Shown here piece by piece: positions 1-8,575 of a stretch of DNA of 64,000 bases; positions within the stretch are counted from its first letter, which is position 1, and each line of letters starts with the position of its first letter. The translations under genes were made by a program, and so were the position numbers. The notes below the pieces were generated by a model that ran no database searches, had not been told where the DNA came from, and saw nothing but the letters and a program-made list of their open reading frames with translations. This DNA comes from Ramlibacter monticola. Lineage in GTDB: Bacteria; Pseudomonadota; Gammaproteobacteria; Burkholderiales; Burkholderiaceae_C. The stretch is taken from positions 62,001-126,000 of the forward strand of contig NZ_JAEQNE010000006.1 in the NCBI RefSeq assembly GCF_016722785.1, given 5' to 3'.

Positions 1-1
1 G

Positions 2-3000
2 AGCGAGGGGGAGGCCCAGCTCTACGCCCGGCTGGCCAACGGCGTGGTCCATGCCGATGCGCCGTTGCGGGCGGCGCCGGGCGTGCTGCTGCGCAACCGG
101 CGGCCGCAGTCGGGCCTGTGGGGCTACGCGATCTCCGGCGACCTGCCGATCGTGCTGCTGCAGGTGGGCGATGCCGCCAACATCGCGCTGGTGCACCAGC
201 TGGTGCACGCGCACGCGTGGTGGCGCCTCAAGGGCCTGCAGGTGGACCTGGTGATCTGGAACGAGGAGCGCGACGTGTACCGCCAGCGGCTGCAGGAGCA
301 GATCCTGGGGCTGATCGCGGGCAGCATCGAGTCGCACGAGGTCGACCGGCCCGGCGGCATCTTCGTGCGCCAGGCGGAGCAGATCGCGGTGGAAGACCGC
401 GTGCTGCTGCAGGCCGTGGCGCGCGTCGTCCTCAGCGACCGCCTCGGTTCGCTGGCCGACCAGGTCGGCCGCAAGCGCGTGCAGCAGCGGCGCGTAGGCC
501 CCCTCGAGACGACCCGCGCGCCCGCCGTCGTGCCGCGCGGCAGCGCGCCGCCGCGCCCGCGGCTGCTGTTCGACAACGGCCTCGGCGGCTTCGCGCCCGA
601 CGGCCGCGAGTACGTGATCGCCGCGCCGGCGGGCGAGCGGCCTCCCGCCCCGTGGGTCAACGTCATCGCGAATCCGCGCTTCGGCACCGTCGTCTCCGAT
701 GGCGGCAGCAGCTACACCTGGTGCGAGAACGCGCACGAGCTGCGGCTGACGCCGTGGCACAACGACGCGGTGACCGACGACTGCGGCGAGGTGCTGTACC
801 TGCGCGACGAGGAGACGGGGCAGGTCTGGAATCCGACCTCCCTGCCGCTGGCGGACGACGGCGCTGCGCCGTTCGTGACGCGGCACGGCTTCGGCTACAG
901 CGTGTTCGAGCACGACGCCAACGGCATCCACAGCGAACTCACCGTGTTCGTCGCCACCGACGCGGCGGTGAAGTTCTCGCGGCTGGTGCTGCGCAACGAC
1001 GGCGGGCGGGCCTGCCGGCTCTCGGTGACCGCGTACGTGGAGTGGGTGCTGGGGGACATGCGCGCGAAGACGGGGGTCCACATCCAGACCGAGGTGGCCG
1101 GCAGCGGCGCCGTGATGGCGCGCAACCGCTACAGCAACCAGTTCGGCGACTGGCTGGGTTTCCTGGATGTCGACGAGGCCGACCGGCTGGCCGGCACGAT
1201 GACCTGCGACCGCGGCGAATTCATCGGGCGCAACGGCTCGTTGCGCCGGCCCGACGCGCTGCGCCGCGCGCACCTGTCCGGCCGCAGCGGCGCGGCGATG
1301 GACCCGTGCGCCGCGATCCAGGTGCCGGTGCGGCTGGACCCCGGCGAGTCGCGCGAAGTGAGCTTCCGGCTCGGCATGGGCCGCAGCCTCGACGAAGTGC
1401 AGCAGCTGGTGCGGCGCTTCCGCGGCCGCGCCGCCGTGCAGCAGGCGCTGGCGGACGTGCACGCGTACTGGAAGCACCTGCTGGGCTCGGTGCAGGTCCG
1501 CACGCCGGACCCGGCGCTCGACCTGCTGGCCAACGGCTGGCTCGTCTACCAGACGCTCGCCTGCCGCATGATGGCGCGCAGCGGCCACTACCAGTCGGGC
1601 GGTGCCTTCGGCTTCCGCGACCAGCTGCAGGACGCGATGGCGCTGGTGCACTCCCGACCGCAGCTGCTGCGCGAGCATCTCGTGGCGTGCGCGGGGCGCC
1701 AGTTCCAGGAAGGCGACGTGCAGCACTGGTGGCACCCGCCCGGGGGCCAGGGCGTCCGCACCCACATCGCCGACGACTACCTGTGGCTGCCGCTGGCGCT
1801 GTGCCGGTACGTGGAGGCCACCAACGACACCGGCGTGCTGGACGAAAGCGTGCCCTTCCTCGAGGGCCGGGCGCTGCCCCCCGAGCAGGAGTCCTGGTAC
1901 GACCTGCCGGCGCGCTCCGGCCGCAGTGCCAGCGTGTATGCGCACGCGGCGCTCGCCCTGGAACATGGCCTGCGATTCGGGGAGCTCGGGCTGCCCCTGA
2001 TGGGCGGCGGCGACTGGAACGACGGCATGAACCGGGTCGGCCACGGCGGACGGGGCGAAAGCGTGTGGCTGGGGTTCTTCCTCTGCGAGGTGCTGCGCCA
2101 GTTCGCGCCGCTCGCGCGCCGCCGCGGGGACGACTCCCTGGCCCGGCGCTGCGACTCCGAGCGGCTGGCGCTGCGCGCGCGGCTGGAGGCCTCGGCCTGG
2201 GACGGCCAGTGGTATCGCCGCGCGTGGTTCGACGATGGCACCCCGCTCGGCTCCCGCGACAGCGCGGAATGCAGCATCGACGCGATCGCGCAGAGCTGGT
2301 CGGTGCTGGACGGCACGACGGACACGCCGCGCACGCGCGAAGCAATGACCTCGCTGGCGGCGCGGCTGGTGCGGCCCGAGGCCATGCTGGTGCAGCTGCT
2401 GGATCCGCCGTTCGACCGCAAGGGGCCGGACCCGGGCTACATCGCCGGCTACCTGCCGGGTGTGCGCGAGAACGGTGGACAGTACACGCATGCCGCGGTA
2501 TGGGCGGCGATGGCGTTCGCGGCGCTCGGCGACGCGCATCGCGCGTGGCAGCTGATGGACATCATCAACCCCCTGCACCACGGTCGCACGCCGCAGGAAG
2601 TGGCCGTGTACCAGGTGGAGCCGTACGTGGTGGCGGCCGACGTCTACAGCATGCCCCCGCACACCGGCCGCGGCGGCTGGACCTGGTATACCGGCTCCGC
2701 GGGGTGGATGTACCGCCTCGTCCTCGAATCGCTGCTCGGGCTGCGGCTGCGCATCGACGACGAGGGCGCATGGCTGGCGATCGTGCCCTGCGTGCCGGAA
2801 CACTGGACCTCGTTCGGGGTGGACTACCGCTTCCGCGATACCGTCTACCGCATCGAGATCGTGCTCACCGGCGAAGCGGACGCGCCGACGGCAATCGAGC
2901 TGGACGGCCGCCAGCAGGCCGGCGATGCGCTGGCGCTCGTCGACGACCGGAAGGACCACGCGGTGCGCGTGCGCACGGCACGGGTCCGGACAGGCACTGC

Positions 3001-3022
3001 GGCGACCGCCATGGTGGAGTGA
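2..3022 (+). CDS. Cyclic beta-1,2-glucan synthase-type protein, C-terminal part (GH94), 5' truncated by window
   Basis: The reading frame is open from the first codon of the window, so the N-terminus lies outside; 1006 residues are visible. Residues about 200-450 form the glycosyltransferase-36/GH94 N-terminal beta-sandwich (motifs DNGLGGF, PWVNVIANP, SYTWCENA). The rest is the (alpha/alpha)6 catalytic domain with GGGDWNDGMN; D670 is the position of the usual general acid. It ends with the GGWTWYTGSAGWMYR signature. In NdvB/Cgs proteins this C-terminal module follows a membrane GT84 synthase and acts on the beta-1,2-glucan product for cyclisation or length control. The product would be periplasmic cyclic glucan, used for osmotic adaptation. 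Family assignment is firm; whether the upstream synthase is fused cannot be seen. Confidence 0.88.
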   Translation, partial: SEGEAQLYARLANGVVHADAPLRAAPGVLLRNRRPQSGLWGYAISGDLPIVLLQVGDAANIALVHQLVHAHAWWRLKGLQVDLVIWNEERDVYRQRLQEQILGLIAGSIESHEVDRPGGIFVRQAEQIAVEDRVLLQAVARVVLSDRLGSLADQVGRKRVQQRRVGPLETTRAPAVVPRGSAPPRPRLLFDNGLGGFAPDGREYVIAAPAGERPPAPWVNVIANPRFGTVVSDGGSSYTWCENAHELRLTPWHNDAVTDDCGEVLYLRDEETGQVWNPTSLPLADDGAAPFVTRHGFGYSVFEHDANGIHSELTVFVATDAAVKFSRLVLRNDGGRACRLSVTAYVEWVLGDMRAKTGVHIQTEVAGSGAVMARNRYSNQFGDWLGFLDVDEADRLAGTMTCDRGEFIGRNGSLRRPDALRRAHLSGRSGAAMDPCAAIQVPVRLDPGESREVSFRLGMGRSLDEVQQLVRRFRGRAAVQQALADVHAYWKHLLGSVQVRTPDPALDLLANGWLVYQTLACRMMARSGHYQSGGAFGFRDQLQDAMALVHSRPQLLREHLVACAGRQFQEGDVQHWWHPPGGQGVRTHIADDYLWLPLALCRYVEATNDTGVLDESVPFLEGRALPPEQESWYDLPARSGRSASVYAHAALALEHGLRFGELGLPLMGGGDWNDGMNRVGHGGRGESVWLGFFLCEVLRQFAPLARRRGDDSLARRCDSERLALRARLEASAWDGQWYRRAWFDDGTPLGSRDSAECSIDAIAQSWSVLDGTTDTPRTREAMTSLAARLVRPEAMLVQLLDPPFDRKGPDPGYIAGYLPGVRENGGQYTHAAVWAAMAFAALGDAHRAWQLMDIINPLHHGRTPQEVAVYQVEPYVVAADVYSMPPHTGRGGWTWYTGSAGWMYRLVLESLLGLRLRIDDEGAWLAIVPCVPEHWTSFGVDYRFRDTVYRIEIVLTGEADAPTAIELDGRQQAGDALALVDDRKDHAVRVRTARVRTGTAATAMVE

Positions 3023-3076
3023 GCGGCCCCGGTCCAGGGCGTCCGGGCGCCGGCCCCACAGGGCCGGCCGCCTCCC

Positions 3077-3082
3077 TATACT
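3077..3082 (+). promoter_or_regulatory. -10-like hexamer TATACT just upstream of the Crp/Fnr gene
   Basis: TATACT ends 8 bases before the ATG at 3091 and no Shine-Dalgarno sequence is visible, so transcription would begin almost at the start codon (leaderless or near-leaderless). No convincing -35 box is seen. Confidence 0.4.
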
Positions 3083-3090
3083 GGACCGGC

Positions 3091-3810
3091 ATGGACAGCC
3101 CGCCGGATCCCCGGAAGAACCTCCTCCTCGCCGCCCTGCCGGCCGAGGAGTGGGCGCGCTGGCAACCCGAGCTCGAACCGGTGACGATGCCGCTGGGGCA
3201 GGTGCTTTCCGAGTCCGGCAGGGCGATGACGCACGTGTACTTCCCCACCACGTGCATCGTTTCGCTGCTGTACGTGATGGAAGACGGCGCGTCGGCGGAG
3301 ATCGCGGTGATCGGCAACGAAGGCCTGGTCGGGATTTCCCTGTTCATGGGGGGCGAGACCACGCCGAGCCGGTGCGTCGTGCAGAGCGCCGGCGAAGGTT
3401 TCCGCATGAGCGGCCAGGCCCTGAAGCAGGAATTCAGCCGCTCGGGGCCGGTGATGCACCTGCTGCTGCGCTACACGCAGGCCCTGATCACGCAGATGGT
3501 GCAGACGGCGGCCTGCAATCGCCATCACTCGCTGGACCAGCAGTTGTGCCGCTGGTTGCTGCTCAGCCTCGACCGCCTGGCGGGGAACGACCTGGTGATG
3601 ACGCAGGAACTGATCGCCAACATGCTCGGCGTGCGCCGCGAAGGGGTGACCGGGGCGGCGCTCGATCTACAGCGTGCCGGGCTGATCCGCTACCACCGCG
3701 GCCGCATCACGGTGCTGGACCGCCCAGGCCTCGAGCAGCGCACGTGCGAGTGCTATGCCGTCGTGCGCAGGGAATACGAGCGACTGCTGTCGGCGCCTCT
3801 CGTGCCGTAG
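3091..3810 (+). CDS. Crp/Fnr family transcriptional regulator
   Basis: 239 aa. Residues about 20-130 form a cyclic-nucleotide-binding-like beta-barrel (EIAVIGNEGLVGISLFMGG). Residues about 150-215 form a Crp-type winged helix (MTQELIANMLGVRREGVTGAA). It lacks the N-terminal cysteine cluster of FNR, so oxygen sensing through an Fe-S cluster is unlikely; the ligand is unknown. The start is the ATG at 3091, supported by the -10-like sequence beside it. It follows the glucan synthase gene by 68 bp but has its own apparent promoter. Many Burkholderiales carry several short Crp-like proteins of this type; target genes are not evident here. Confidence 0.85.
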   Translation: MDSPPDPRKNLLLAALPAEEWARWQPELEPVTMPLGQVLSESGRAMTHVYFPTTCIVSLLYVMEDGASAEIAVIGNEGLVGISLFMGGETTPSRCVVQSAGEGFRMSGQALKQEFSRSGPVMHLLLRYTQALITQMVQTAACNRHHSLDQQLCRWLLLSLDRLAGNDLVMTQELIANMLGVRREGVTGAALDLQRAGLIRYHRGRITVLDRPGLEQRTCECYAVVRREYERLLSAPLVP

Positions 3811-3826
3811 CCGGCGCAGGGCACGG

Positions 3827-4123
3827 TCATTCGTCCAGGCGTCGCGCCGGCCCCGCCATCACGTCCGCTGGCGCGGCGGCCTTGTTCGCCGCGATGGCCT
3901 CGTGCAGCCGCTGCCGGGCGACCATCCTGGCCATCGTGGCGCGGTGCTGGAGCAGTGCCGGCACCGAACGCCCGGAAGCCCGGTAGGCGTGCCACGCGGC
4001 GTACAGGCACCGCTCCGCCTCGCTGGCCGTCTCGTCGGCATCCTTCCATGCCTGCAGTGCGTCGCTCGTGCGCGGGGGCGGCGCGTCGCCGGCAGGCGTG
4101 CCGGTGCGCGGTTCAGGCTGCAT
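3827..4123 (-). CDS. Hypothetical protein, alanine-rich
   Basis: 98 aa from the ATG at 4123; an earlier in-frame start gives a low-complexity, unlikely extension. The central part (about residues 28-85) is rich in Ala, Arg and Glu and predicted helical, with YAAWHAYRASGRSV as its most distinctive stretch. No signal peptide, membrane segment or recognised domain. It is convergent with the Crp/Fnr gene, 16 bp apart. It could be a small regulator or antitoxin-like protein but nothing in the sequence shows this. Confidence 0.45.
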   Translation of the reverse strand: MQPEPRTGTPAGDAPPPRTSDALQAWKDADETASEAERCLYAAWHAYRASGRSVPALLQHRATMARMVARQRLHEAIAANKAAAPADVMAGPARRLDE

Positions 4124-4586
4124 GGTGGCGCGGCAGGCGCACCGGGAATGGTGTCCCAGGGGGCCCCGCGGGAGTGGAGGGCAGATGGCCGATGACAGTC
4201 GGCGATGCGGAGAAGGTGGAGCGCTGCATGAGGTACTTCGTTGGAGAGGTGCGCATGCAGACTGATCGGGTGAACCCCATCGGCCAGGGCACAACGGAAG
4301 CCGACATCAGGATTCAGGCAGTCTAAGCGGATTCCGTAGGCAGTGCGCGTATGGTTACCCGGCGCCCAAGCACTGGAAGTTCAGAACCGGAATTCTTTCC
4401 GGCCACCGCTCTGGCGGCGGCTCCCGTCGACATTCCCTGGCACACCGTGGACGTAGATCAGGCGCAGCCGCGAGCGGTGGCACCAGGGCCGCAACTCGCG
4501 CGTTCCACTCAAACTCTTTCAATCGTCGAGACTTGCTCCGTCAAGCAGCGCCTCTACGGCGAAACGGACGGCATGGTGATCTCCTC
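4124..4586. other. Intergenic stretch without a convincing gene
   Basis: Lies between the starts/ends of two minus-strand genes. A 44-codon plus-strand frame (4192-4326) and a six-codon minus-strand frame behind a strong AGGAGGAG are the only coding-like signals. Composition is slightly less GC-rich than the flanks. No terminator or repeat is recognised. Confidence 0.4.
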
Positions 4587-4907
4587 CTACGGACGAACGA
4601 CGATGTCATTCCGTACCGAAGTGACGCCCTTGGTGCCGCGAGCCAGCGCGGCCGCACGGTCCTTCTCGGCCTGGGTCTTGACGAAGCCGCTGAGAATCAC
4701 TTCGCCCTTGAGCGTCTCGACACTGATAGCCGTGCCCGGCACGCCCGAATCGGTGGCGAATTGGCCTTTGACATCGCCCGTGATCGTGGTGTCAGTCATG
4801 TACGAACCCATCGATTGCTGTCCACCGGTGACGCTGCAGCCGGCAACGGCCAGGGTCAGTGCGAGGATGGACGCGTATCCCACGCCTGGGATGGTTCGAT
4901 TCAGCAT
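4587..4907 (-). CDS. BON-domain lipoprotein
   Basis: 106 aa. A signal peptide ends in a lipobox (LAVAGC, Cys24), so the mature protein should be lipid-anchored. Residues about 38-104 form one BON domain with the usual pattern: an alpha region, the stretch VETLKGEVILSGFV, then KGVTSVRNDIVV at the end. BON proteins (OsmY, DolP/YraP relatives) bind phospholipid or help envelope integrity under osmotic stress. It has one BON domain where OsmY and DolP have two. The stop codon overlaps a strong AGGAGGAG, but only a six-codon frame follows it. Confidence 0.88.
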   Translation of the reverse strand: MLNRTIPGVGYASILALTLAVAGCSVTGGQQSMGSYMTDTTITGDVKGQFATDSGVPGTAISVETLKGEVILSGFVKTQAEKDRAAALARGTKGVTSVRNDIVVRP

Positions 4908-4989
4908 GTGAATATCCTTTCGATGCGGGATGCCGGTTCAAGGCGGGCTGCAAGCATAGTCCAAGCCTTCCCGTGCCGCATCGAGTCAC

Positions 4990-5130
4990 CATCGGGCATC
5001 GACGTGAAACTGCGCGGGAACTGCCTGTGGCCGGCGGCGGGACCTGGCCGGAACCGTGAGTCCGAACGCTGGCTCCGAAACTGACCGCCACCGTCCGGCT
5101 CCGGCATTCACCCGCGTGTGGCGGGTCGCG
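4990..5130 (-). repeat. Dispersed non-coding repeat, copy A
   Basis: Read on the minus strand this block shares a 24-base identical stretch (plus 5107-5130 region, containing CCGCGACCCGCCACACGCGG) and the neighbouring GCGTTCGGACTCACGGT segment with the block at 12570-12660. It also shares the GACTCACGGT-CCGGCCA segment with the block at 10715-10790. No ORF explains the conservation, so this is a modular dispersed repeat rather than a gene. Confidence 0.6.
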
Positions 5131-5179
5131 GAAGGAAAGAAAAGGCCTGCAACCCGGTGGGCGGGTTTGCAGGCCTCGA

Positions 5180-5644
<465 letters not shown>

Positions 5645-5659
5645 GTCGATCTCCTGTAA

Positions 5660-5680
5660 GGACCGGGACTTGCCCGGTCC
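5660..5680 (-). promoter_or_regulatory. Stem-loop in 5' leader of the glycine-rich gene
   Basis: Perfect 8-bp inverted repeat GGACCGGG / CCCGGTCC with a five-base loop, ending a few bases before the AGGAG ribosome-binding site of the gene starting at 5644. It could protect the leader or tune translation. No U-tract follows, so a terminator is unlikely. Confidence 0.45.
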
Positions 5681-5720
5681 GAAAGTGGTCTACCCCTGGC
5701 CGATTTCCCTTTGGCTTTGA

Positions 5721-5808
5721 CAGACGTGGGAATATTTCCCACGTCTGCGGCGGAGAGTACGCGGGAAACTTTCCCACGTCCAATATTTTTGTGTGACAAT
5801 TTCCCACG
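5721..5808. promoter_or_regulatory. Array of three operator-like GTGGGAA-N3-TTCCCAC sites
   Basis: Site 1 is a perfect palindrome: arms CAGACGTGGGAA (5721-5732) and TTCCCACGTCTG (5736-5747). Site 2 is CGCGGGAA-ACT-TTCCCACG (5760-5778), one mismatch from symmetric. Site 3 keeps a perfect right half TTCCCACG (5801-5808) with a weak left half. Centres are about 35 and 30 bp apart, near three helical turns. The array sits in the divergent interval between the glycine-rich gene and the DUF6502 gene. Autoregulation by the DUF6502 protein is the simplest reading, but it is inferred. Confidence 0.7.
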
Positions 5809-5855
5809 CACCGGCCAGACCGGCACGCCACAAACAAATCACCTGCCCCATCGGT

Positions 5856-6770
5856 ATGCCCGAGAGTCCTTCGTCCCATGCCGCGCCGCCTCGCGCGCTG
5901 ATCCAGGCGCTGCGGCATGCATTGCGTCCGCTCGTGAAGGTCATGCTCGCGCGCGGCATGACCTTCCCCTACGCCAGCGAACTCCTGAAGTCGCTGTTCG
6001 TGGAAGTGGCGGACCGAGACTTTCGCCTGGACGGCAAGGTGCCGACCGACAGCCGGGTCAGCCTCGTGTCCGGGGTGCATCGCAAGGAAGTCAGTCGCCT
6101 GCGCGAGGTGCTGGAATCGGGTGAAGAGTCCGTGCCGGAGGTGATCTCCCTCGGCGCGCAGGTGGTGGCGCAATGGATGGGGGCCGCTCCCTACGTGGAC
6201 GAAGGCGGGCACCCCCGGCCCCTGGCCCGTTTCGCGAGCGAAGGCGCGGAGCTGTCCTTCGAGGCGCTGGTCGCGCGGGTGAACCGGGACATCCGGCCGC
6301 GTGTCGTGCTCGACGAGTGGCTGCGCCTTGGCGTCGTGGAGATCGACGAGGACGGCCGCATCCGCCTGCACGCAGGCGCCTTCGTCCCCAGCAAGGGCTT
6401 CGACGAGATGAGCTTCTATTTCGGCCACAACGTGCATGACCATGCGGCGGCTGCAGCGCACAACCTGCTCGGTGGCGAGCCGCCTTTCATGGAGCGAAGC
6501 GTGCATTACGACGGGCTGAGCGCGGACGCTGTCGCGCAGCTCGCCCGCCAGGCGTCCACGCTGGGCATGGAGGCGCTGGTGGCCGTCAACAAGAACGCGC
6601 TGTCGCTGACGAAGCGCGGCGGGACGACCTCGCTTCCGCGTCAACGCATGACCTTCGGCGTGTACTTCTACGCCGAGGCGTCGGACGAAGCCGCGGCGGA
6701 AGCTCCACCCGCGGTCTCGAAAGCGGTTGCGGCCAAGCCGCCGGGCCGGCCGAGTCGCAAGAAGGCATAG
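5856..6770 (+). CDS. DUF6502 family protein, putative DNA-binding regulator
   Basis: 304 aa from the ATG at 5856. A GTG at 5793 would add 21 residues but would place operator site 3 inside the gene, so the later start is preferred; neither has a good ribosome-binding site. Residues about 10-85 look like a winged-helix region (ALRHALRPLVKVMLARGM, then DSRVSLVSGVHRKEVSRLRE as turn plus recognition helix). The remainder is a conserved alpha/beta domain of unknown role. The tail is Ala/Pro/Lys-rich. The next gene starts 3 bp after the stop. I recognise the DUF6502 family; a regulatory role is inferred from the fold pattern and the adjacent operators. Confidence 0.7.
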   Translation: MPESPSSHAAPPRALIQALRHALRPLVKVMLARGMTFPYASELLKSLFVEVADRDFRLDGKVPTDSRVSLVSGVHRKEVSRLREVLESGEESVPEVISLGAQVVAQWMGAAPYVDEGGHPRPLARFASEGAELSFEALVARVNRDIRPRVVLDEWLRLGVVEIDEDGRIRLHAGAFVPSKGFDEMSFYFGHNVHDHAAAAAHNLLGGEPPFMERSVHYDGLSADAVAQLARQASTLGMEALVAVNKNALSLTKRGGTTSLPRQRMTFGVYFYAEASDEAAAEAPPAVSKAVAAKPPGRPSRKKA

Positions 6771-6772
6771 CA

Positions 6773-8179
6773 ATGGCCCATCCCAGGCCCCATCGCCTTG
6801 CTGGCGCCCTGTGCGCCGCCCTCCTGTGTGCGGGCCTGGCCCTGCCGGCGACGGCGCAGGACATCTGCAGGTCGGGCGCCTCGAAGGTCAATCCGGCTGC
6901 GGTCTCGGCCACGGGCGGGGCGGGCACCGGCGGCGCCGGCGGCATCGGGGGGACCGGCGGAGGCAGCGGTGCGGGAGGCGGCCGCGGCGGCATCGGCGGA
7001 ACGGGAGTCACGGCAAGCGCGGGCACCCCCGGCGGCGGTATCGGAGGAACCGGCATCGTCGGCTTGATCACCGGCTTCGCCAGCATCTGCGTGAATGGGC
7101 TGGAGGTGCACTTCGATCGCGACACGCCCGTCTCCGACAACGGACATCCGAGTTCCGCGAGCCAGCTCGCCGTCGGCCAGGTGGTCGCCGTCCGAGCCAC
7201 CGGCCAGGGCAAGGAACTGCGCGCCGAATCGATCGCTGTGATGCACGCCGTGGTGGGCCCCGTCGAGGCGATCAGGGACGAGGGCCGATCGATCCGGGTG
7301 CTTGGCGAAGACGTGATCGTGCTGACGCCCGTCGCCCTGCACCCCGGCGAGTGGGTGCGGGTCAGCGGGCACCGACAGGCCGATGGCGTGCTCGCGGCGA
7401 CGAGCGTCGCGCCCTTGCCCCCCGCCGCACCCCGCCAGGCGCAGGTTTCCGGGCGCGTGACTGCGATCACCGCGGACGCGATGCAGGTCAACGGCACGCG
7501 GGTCCAGCTTCCAGCGGGCACGGCACCGCGCGGACTCGCGCTCGGCCAGCATGTGCGCGTGGCTGGTCCATGGGACGGAAGCAGCCTCCTCGCGGAAAGC
7601 GTGGCGATCAACCCGGCGCGCGACGAGATCGGGCTCGTGCGCGACGTGGTGCTCGAAGGGTATGTGCAGGAACTGGATGCAGGTTCCATCAGCCTGGGGC
7701 AGGACAGCCTGCAACTGGACGCCGGTGCGCAAGTGCTGGGCGGCAGTGCAGCCAGGCTGACACTCAACCAGTTCGTCCGCGTGACGGGACGCATGGATCC
7801 CGAACGGCGGATCGTGATCGACCGGGTCGTGATCGAAGCGGGTGGCCCGGGTGGCGCGGTGGGAAGTTCGGCTTCCGGACACGGGTCGAGCGGATCGAGC
7901 GGGTCGAGCGGCTCCCATGGCTCCAGTGGGTCCAGTGGCCAGGGTGGGTCCAGTGGCCCCGGTGGGTCGAGTTCAGGGGGCGGCAGTGCGTCCGGAAGCA
8001 CAGGCCCATCCGGCAGTTCCGGAAGCAGTGGAGGCGGCGGCGGCGGCGGTGGCGGTGGCGGTGGCGGTGGCGGTGGCGGTGGCGGTGGCGGTGGCGGCGG
8101 CGGCGGCGGTGGGGGCGGCGGTGGTGGCGGCGGCGGCGGCGGTGGTGGTGGTGGTGGTGGCGGCGGAGGAGGCAAGTAA
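6773..8179 (+). CDS. DUF5666-domain secreted protein with 48-Gly C-terminal tail
   Basis: 468 aa. A signal peptide (about residues 1-29, LALPATAQ) is followed by a Gly/Thr-rich linker with GGIGGTG repeats (about 45-95). Several DUF5666 beta-barrel-like units follow (about 100-360, e.g. VEVHFDRDTPV, VRVSGHRQADGVL, VSGRVTAITADAMQVNG). Next are SSG/GSSGPGGS repeats, then 48 consecutive glycines (residues 420-467) and a final lysine. The start at 6773 is 3 bp after the DUF6502 stop, with GAAGG upstream, so the two genes form an operon. Low-complexity tails of this kind change length easily by replication slippage. Likely periplasmic or surface-located; molecular function unknown. Confidence 0.78.
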   Translation: MAHPRPHRLAGALCAALLCAGLALPATAQDICRSGASKVNPAAVSATGGAGTGGAGGIGGTGGGSGAGGGRGGIGGTGVTASAGTPGGGIGGTGIVGLITGFASICVNGLEVHFDRDTPVSDNGHPSSASQLAVGQVVAVRATGQGKELRAESIAVMHAVVGPVEAIRDEGRSIRVLGEDVIVLTPVALHPGEWVRVSGHRQADGVLAATSVAPLPPAAPRQAQVSGRVTAITADAMQVNGTRVQLPAGTAPRGLALGQHVRVAGPWDGSSLLAESVAINPARDEIGLVRDVVLEGYVQELDAGSISLGQDSLQLDAGAQVLGGSAARLTLNQFVRVTGRMDPERRIVIDRVVIEAGGPGGAVGSSASGHGSSGSSGSSGSHGSSGSSGQGGSSGPGGSSSGGGSASGSTGPSGSSGSSGGGGGGGGGGGGGGGGGGGGGGGGGGGGGGGGGGGGGGGGGGGGGGGGK

Positions 8180-8575
8180 CTTGGCCCGCCTTTCATGCAG
8201 GCCGCGTTCGCAACGCGCGAATCCGTCGCCGCCGACGCCCGAACTCACGTTTTCGGCCAGATCGCGGTCATTCGTCGTCGCTGCGTGCGTCAGCCCCAAC
8301 GACCGGTATCGAAGGTGTTGCTGACTCTGCCCAGTGCCGCGGCGAACTGGGACTCGCGAGAGGCCGCTTGCACGCGGCTTGAACTGGCACTCCCGACCCC
8401 TGGGCCGACACCTGGCTTGTGGTTTTTGCGGTGGTTCGCGACCTGACCTCGCACCAGAGCTGTACGGCCAGACTCGGACGTTGAAGTCGACAAGGTCTTC
8501 ATCGAACAACGATAGCGGCGGCAGGCCCAGTCTCCGGTGTGCAGGCGGGACGCTGCCGACACCGCCAGTCGTGGC
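8180..8575. other. Intergenic region with degenerate repeat-like sequence
   Basis: About 400 bp with no plausible gene on either strand. The text near 8380-8420 (GGGCCGACACCTGG) weakly recalls the dispersed repeat at 10740, but I could not establish a good alignment. Separates the DUF5666 gene from the end of pta. Confidence 0.35.

Noticed and set aside
4192..4326. 44-codon plus-strand frame (MTVGDAEKVERCMRYF…) between two minus-strand genes
   Set aside because: Protein-like composition, but weak ribosome-binding site, no recognised homology and no conservation evidence.
3955..4326. 123-residue plus-strand frame overlapping the 98-aa gene
   Set aside because: Arg/Ala-rich shadow typical of high-GC antisense frames.
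4540..4586. Strong AGGAGGAG on the minus strand followed by a six-codon frame (MPSVSP)
   Set aside because: Too short to call a gene. It may be the ruined start of a gene that once followed the BON lipoprotein; neighbouring frames give nothing recognisable.
7850..8175. GGN tract as a CRISPR-like or tandem regulatory repeat
   Set aside because: It is a translated simple-sequence run without spacers.
6586..8196. Minus-strand frame with a very long poly-proline start opposite the DUF5666 gene
   Set aside because: Shadow of the GGN tract; the plus-strand gene has a signal peptide, domains and operon context.
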